The notes below the pieces were generated by a model. The model did not search any database and was not told the DNA's origin. It worked only from the letters and a program-made list of their open reading frames with translations. The position numbers were made by a program, and so were the translations under genes. From contig CM049319.1 of NCBI GenBank assembly GCA_026874595.1, forward strand, positions 2,628,101 through 2,692,100: DNA of 64,000 nucleotides, written 5' to 3'. The DNA is from Sipunculus nudus (lineage: Eukaryota > Annelida > Sipuncula > Golfingiida > Sipunculidae). This document shows, one piece after another, positions 60,744-64,000 of this stretch (the first letter of the stretch is position 1; each line of letters opens with the position of its first letter).

Positions 60744-63076
60744 ATGGCGTGTAAATGGTTTACATTTTTTAGAGGTTTGTTCTTTGTCTTACAGTTTTTT
60801 TTTTGCTATGGCGGACTTGCATTAGCAGCTATTGTTCCGTTATTTATATATAATGTTACAGGAAAAAGGGCTAGTATGGCCATGGGTCTTGTCATTTTGT
60901 TTTTATCAATCTGTATGGGCATCCTTGCTAAATATTGCAATCGAAAAAATGCACAGCGATGCACAGACTCGTGCCCAGACATTTCTTGTAAGTGTTGTAT
61001 GCAGGACGAATGGATCAATAACGGAACCAGGGAACATTTCAATTTATCCGGGCAGAGCCATATTAACAGCAGGTTTGCATTTGATATTATATATTTTTTA
61101 TTCTAACATCTTACCAAAATTGATAAATTTCACAAATTTCAAAAATATATTTCTTTCCGCCCGTAATCGAAGTGGTATCTACATCTTCCAGGTTATAAAT
61201 TCATTTAAACGTGAAACTCTATATAAGGGACCTCTATAGTCGCAGTTGTTCAGAACTATAAGGTACTGTGTTCTCATGATATGCATTGATTTTTTTTTTT
61301 TCAAAAATGTATTCATTTATTATATTTGTATCAGCCAACCATCGTCAGCCAACCATCCTCCTCAACAGTTGTCGGTCAACTTGCAGCCGTCAGATGGCGC
61401 TGTGAACGAAGGTTTCTCTGAGGGAGATCCGCCATCTAATGACGTAGTGATGCGTCAACCAGGAATGTATGTACATGGTATCCGTAACTTATACCCGCAT
61501 ATATCAAATATAAAGTTGATCAGGCCTTATCTCCCTAGCTCGCAAAGGGTAAAAGGATTATTATTCTTTGCCAAAATCCCTTGGTAATTTAATTCGTATA
61601 GTTTACATCTGTTTATAACATTTACAGATTTGACACGACCAGCCGACCCATCGCACATGCATCAACCCATTGCGGTCATCCGCAGCGGTTTGGAATAAAC
61701 TTGCAGCCGTCAGATGGCGCTGTGAACGAAGGTTTCTCTGAGGGAGATCCGCCATCTAATGACGTAGTGATGCGTCAACCAGGAATGTATGTACATGGTA
61801 TCCGTAACTTATACCCGCATATATCAAATATAAAGTTGATCAGGCCTTATCTCCCTAGCTCGCAAAGGGTAAAAGGATTATTATTCTTTGCCAAAATCCC
61901 TTGGTAATTTAATTCGTATAGTTTACATCTGTTTATAACATTTACAGATTTGACACGACCAGCCGACCCATCGCACATGCATCAACCCATTGCGGTCATC
62001 CGCAGCGGTTTGGAATAAACTTGCAGCCGTCAGATGGCGCTGTGAACGAAGGTTTCTCTGAGGGAGATCCGCCATCTAATGACGTAGTGATGCGTCAACC
62101 AGGAATGTATGTACATGGTATCCGTAACTTATACCCGCATATATCAAATATAAAGTTGATCAGGCCTTATCTCCCTAGCTCGCAAAGGGTAAAAGGATTA
62201 TTATTCTTTGCCAAAATCCCTTGGTAATTTAATTCGTATAGTTTACATCTGTTTATAACATTTACAGATTTGACACGACCAGCCGACCCATCGCACATGC
62301 ATCAACCCATTGCGGTCATCCGCAGCGGTTTGGAATAAACTTTCAGGCGACAGAGGGCGCTGTAAATGACTGGTTCTCTGAAAGAGATCCGCCATCCTAT
62401 GACGTAGTGATGCGTCAACCAGGAAAGTATGTACATGGTATCCGTAACTTATACCCGCATATATCAAATATAAAGTTGATCAGGCCTTATCTCCCTAGCT
62501 CGCAAAGGGTAAACGGATTATTATTCTTTGCCAAAATCCCTTGGTAATTTAATTCGTATAGTTTACACCTGTTTATAACATTTACAGATTTGACACGACC
62601 AGCCGACCCATCGCACATGCATCAACCCATTGCGGTCATCCGCAGCGGTTTATAAACTTGCAGGCGACAGAGGGCGCTGTCAATGACTGTTTCTCTGAAA
62701 GAGATCCGCCATCTTATGACGTAGTGATGCGTCAACAAGGAAAGTATGTACATGGTATCCGTAACTTATACCCGAATATATCAAATATAAAGTTGATCAG
62801 GCCTAATCTCCCTAACTCGCAAAGGGTAAACGGATTATTATTATTTGCCAAAATACCTTGGTAATTTAATTCGTATAATTTACATCTGTTTATAACATTT
62901 ACAGTTTTGACACGACCAGCCGTCCCATCGCACATGCATCAACCCATTGCGGTCATCCGCAGCGGTTTATAAACTTGCAGGCGACAGAGGGCGCTGTCAA
63001 TGACTGCTTCTCTGAAGGAGACCCGCCATCTTATGACGTTGTTATTATTGTTCAAAGGATTTCGACTGACGTCTGA
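60744..63076 (+). CDS. Two-TM protein with tandem-exon PPxY repeat tail (about 421 aa)
   Basis: Seven-exon model: 60744-61072, 61335-61466, 61628-61786, 61948-62106, 62268-62426, 62588-62743 and 62905-63076. Every junction is phase 2, total 1266 nt. The ATG is fixed by an in-frame TAG at 60726. Residues 11-36 and 45-63 are hydrophobic (two membrane segments), followed by a Cys-rich stretch (CTDSCPDISCKCC). Exon 2 and the following exons encode a repeated module of 52-53 aa: FDTTSRPIAHAS, HCGHPQRF, then DPPSN/Y-DVV. Diverged units (exons 5-7) have PPSY, a PPxY motif bound by WW domains of Nedd4-type ligases. Exons 2-4 have PPSN. The C-terminus STDV fits a class I PDZ ligand. I do not recognise the family; a trafficking or ligase-adaptor role is only inference. 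The exon 1 donor (GTTTGC) is weak; a strong GTAAGTG at 60991 would break the frame. Confidence 0.68.
61380..63060. repeat. 320 bp tandem repeat array carrying one exon per unit
   Basis: Unit ends fall at 61466, 61786, 62106, 62426 and 62743 (donor positions), spacing 320,320,320,317. Units 1-3 look identical by eye over exon and intron, including 'gtatgtacatggtatccg' and 'gtttataacatttacag'. Units 4-6 carry shared substitutions ('caggcgacagagggcgctg'). The last unit breaks off after the PPSY codons and supplies the stop. Confidence 0.95.
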
Positions 63077-64000
63077 ATCATACGCTGATGCCTTCGTATT
63101 GGCCGGAGGACAACGTATTGTCTGTAGTGCTGAAATAAGTTTGGTTTAAGTTTGGTTCCGTAAACAATTATCTAATATAGCGGAAACCAATTACTATTAT
63201 GAAATACCAGCTCAATATATGTGTGTATAAGAGTTAACATAGGTTAAACAAGCAACCAGCTAAGACCTTTACACGGATGATTGATTTTGCATTTTATGGC
63301 TTGATGTACATATATTGCAGCTACAAGAGGTTTACCTGACTGTGTATTTGTAATGGGATCTAGAGCGTGGACAAGTTAACATATTTCCGAAAAAAAATTG
63401 ATTTGTACACTGGACAAAAGAAATGCCAATACAAATTTCCATCATAAAGTTTCAGTTAATGTTGCATACCTCGACACGCATTGTCTGTACAGCGAAGAAA
63501 TAAAATTCCAGATTGTGTAGCCTGGTGTAAAATGTCATATATCATATTAAATGTAATCAGAAATTAATTAACCTGTGTACATGTTTGAATTTACATACAT
63601 TTATCTGAATTTATTATAATATATATATGTGTGTATATTTATGTATATGTGTGTGTGGCTGCGGAGCAAACAAGCTGTTTCCGGTATTAGCATCAACGCT
63701 CTGACCTGTTTTTGTCACGAAATGCTTTCCAAAGCTTTGCGCAAAAATAGCTCATATCTGACCTTCAACGGATAACCCCGCCTCCTTTTCCAAAATCCTG
63801 AATCCGCCCCTGCACAACAATAAGAGGGAGGCTTAAACCTCAATAATTGGTTTGAGACACCGTTTGGACGGCAGTGAACCGACTGTTCTGTGTATTCATG
63901 TTCCATTTCTATCCTCTCTCTTTGAAATATTTATAAACACTGAGATCATATTTTAAATTTCACATATTTCAAAATAGGCTGACCGTCAACATTATATAGT
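63077..64000. repeat. 3' flank and second copy of the 28.2-29.1 kb segment
   Basis: 63260-63990 aligns with 28205-29110, including 'ggatgattgattttgcatttt', 'gcaaacaagctgt' and 'ggtttgagacaccg'. It lacks the long poly-C. This places the end of unit B near or beyond the window end. No gene seen. Confidence 0.78.

Noticed and set aside
60832..61239. 135 aa overlapping frame at the two-TM gene
   Set aside because: Shifted frame of exon 1 running into intron; the 60744 frame has the membrane segments and connects in phase to the repeat exons.
61380..63060. CRISPR-like array
   Set aside because: The 320 bp period and exon/intron structure are those of a eukaryotic coding repeat; there are no short repeats with unique spacers.

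Overview
The window is nuclear DNA of a marine invertebrate, most likely a bivalve or related mollusc (inference). The grounds are AT-rich sequence, intron-bearing genes with GT-AG junctions, many (TA)n, (TAA)n, (CT)n and poly-C/G runs, a tRNA-derived SINE-like element, non-LTR retrotransposon remnants, hAT-like and Harbinger-like MITEs, and a class B2 GPCR with a somatomedin-B domain. No bacterial operons, rRNA, functional tRNA genes or CRISPR arrays were seen.

Layout. (1) 1-6.2 kb: a 0.88 kb minisatellite, then the last two recognisable exons of a DUF1647-like glycosyltransferase-fold gene (+). (2) Unit A, about 6.4-30 kb: an intact three-exon ARF-family GTPase (-), a 1.5 kb Harbinger-like MITE, an intact six-exon monomeric-sarcosine-oxidase-like flavoenzyme (+, 413 aa), and an intronless SMB-domain class B2 GPCR (-, 792 aa). 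Repeat-rich sequence follows. (3) Unit B, about 31.7-64 kb: a direct-orientation paralogous copy of the same ordered block. Its ARF gene is intact and near-identical in protein. Its oxidoreductase is broken by an internal inversion, deletions and frameshifts. Its GPCR is broken by frameshifts, a stop and loss of TM5-TM7. Unit B also carries a nested 2.7 kb tandem duplication (33.87-39.21 kb) whose junction fuses ARF exon 1 to a GC-rich MITE. (4) 53.8-63.2 kb: sequence with no counterpart found in unit A, containing a seven-exon gene (+, about 421 aa) for a two-TM protein. Its tail is built from tandem 320 bp genomic units, each holding one symmetric phase-2 exon.

The three duplicated genes have no obvious common pathway. 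The layout suggests a tandem segmental duplication in which one gene was retained and two decayed. The most unusual structures are the in-frame exon array, with PPxY motifs changed in the homogenised units, a minisatellite that copies a splice donor inside the flavoenzyme gene, and the inversion that disabled its paralogue. All exon models were read by eye from splice signals, reading frame and family resemblance; no database search was possible.
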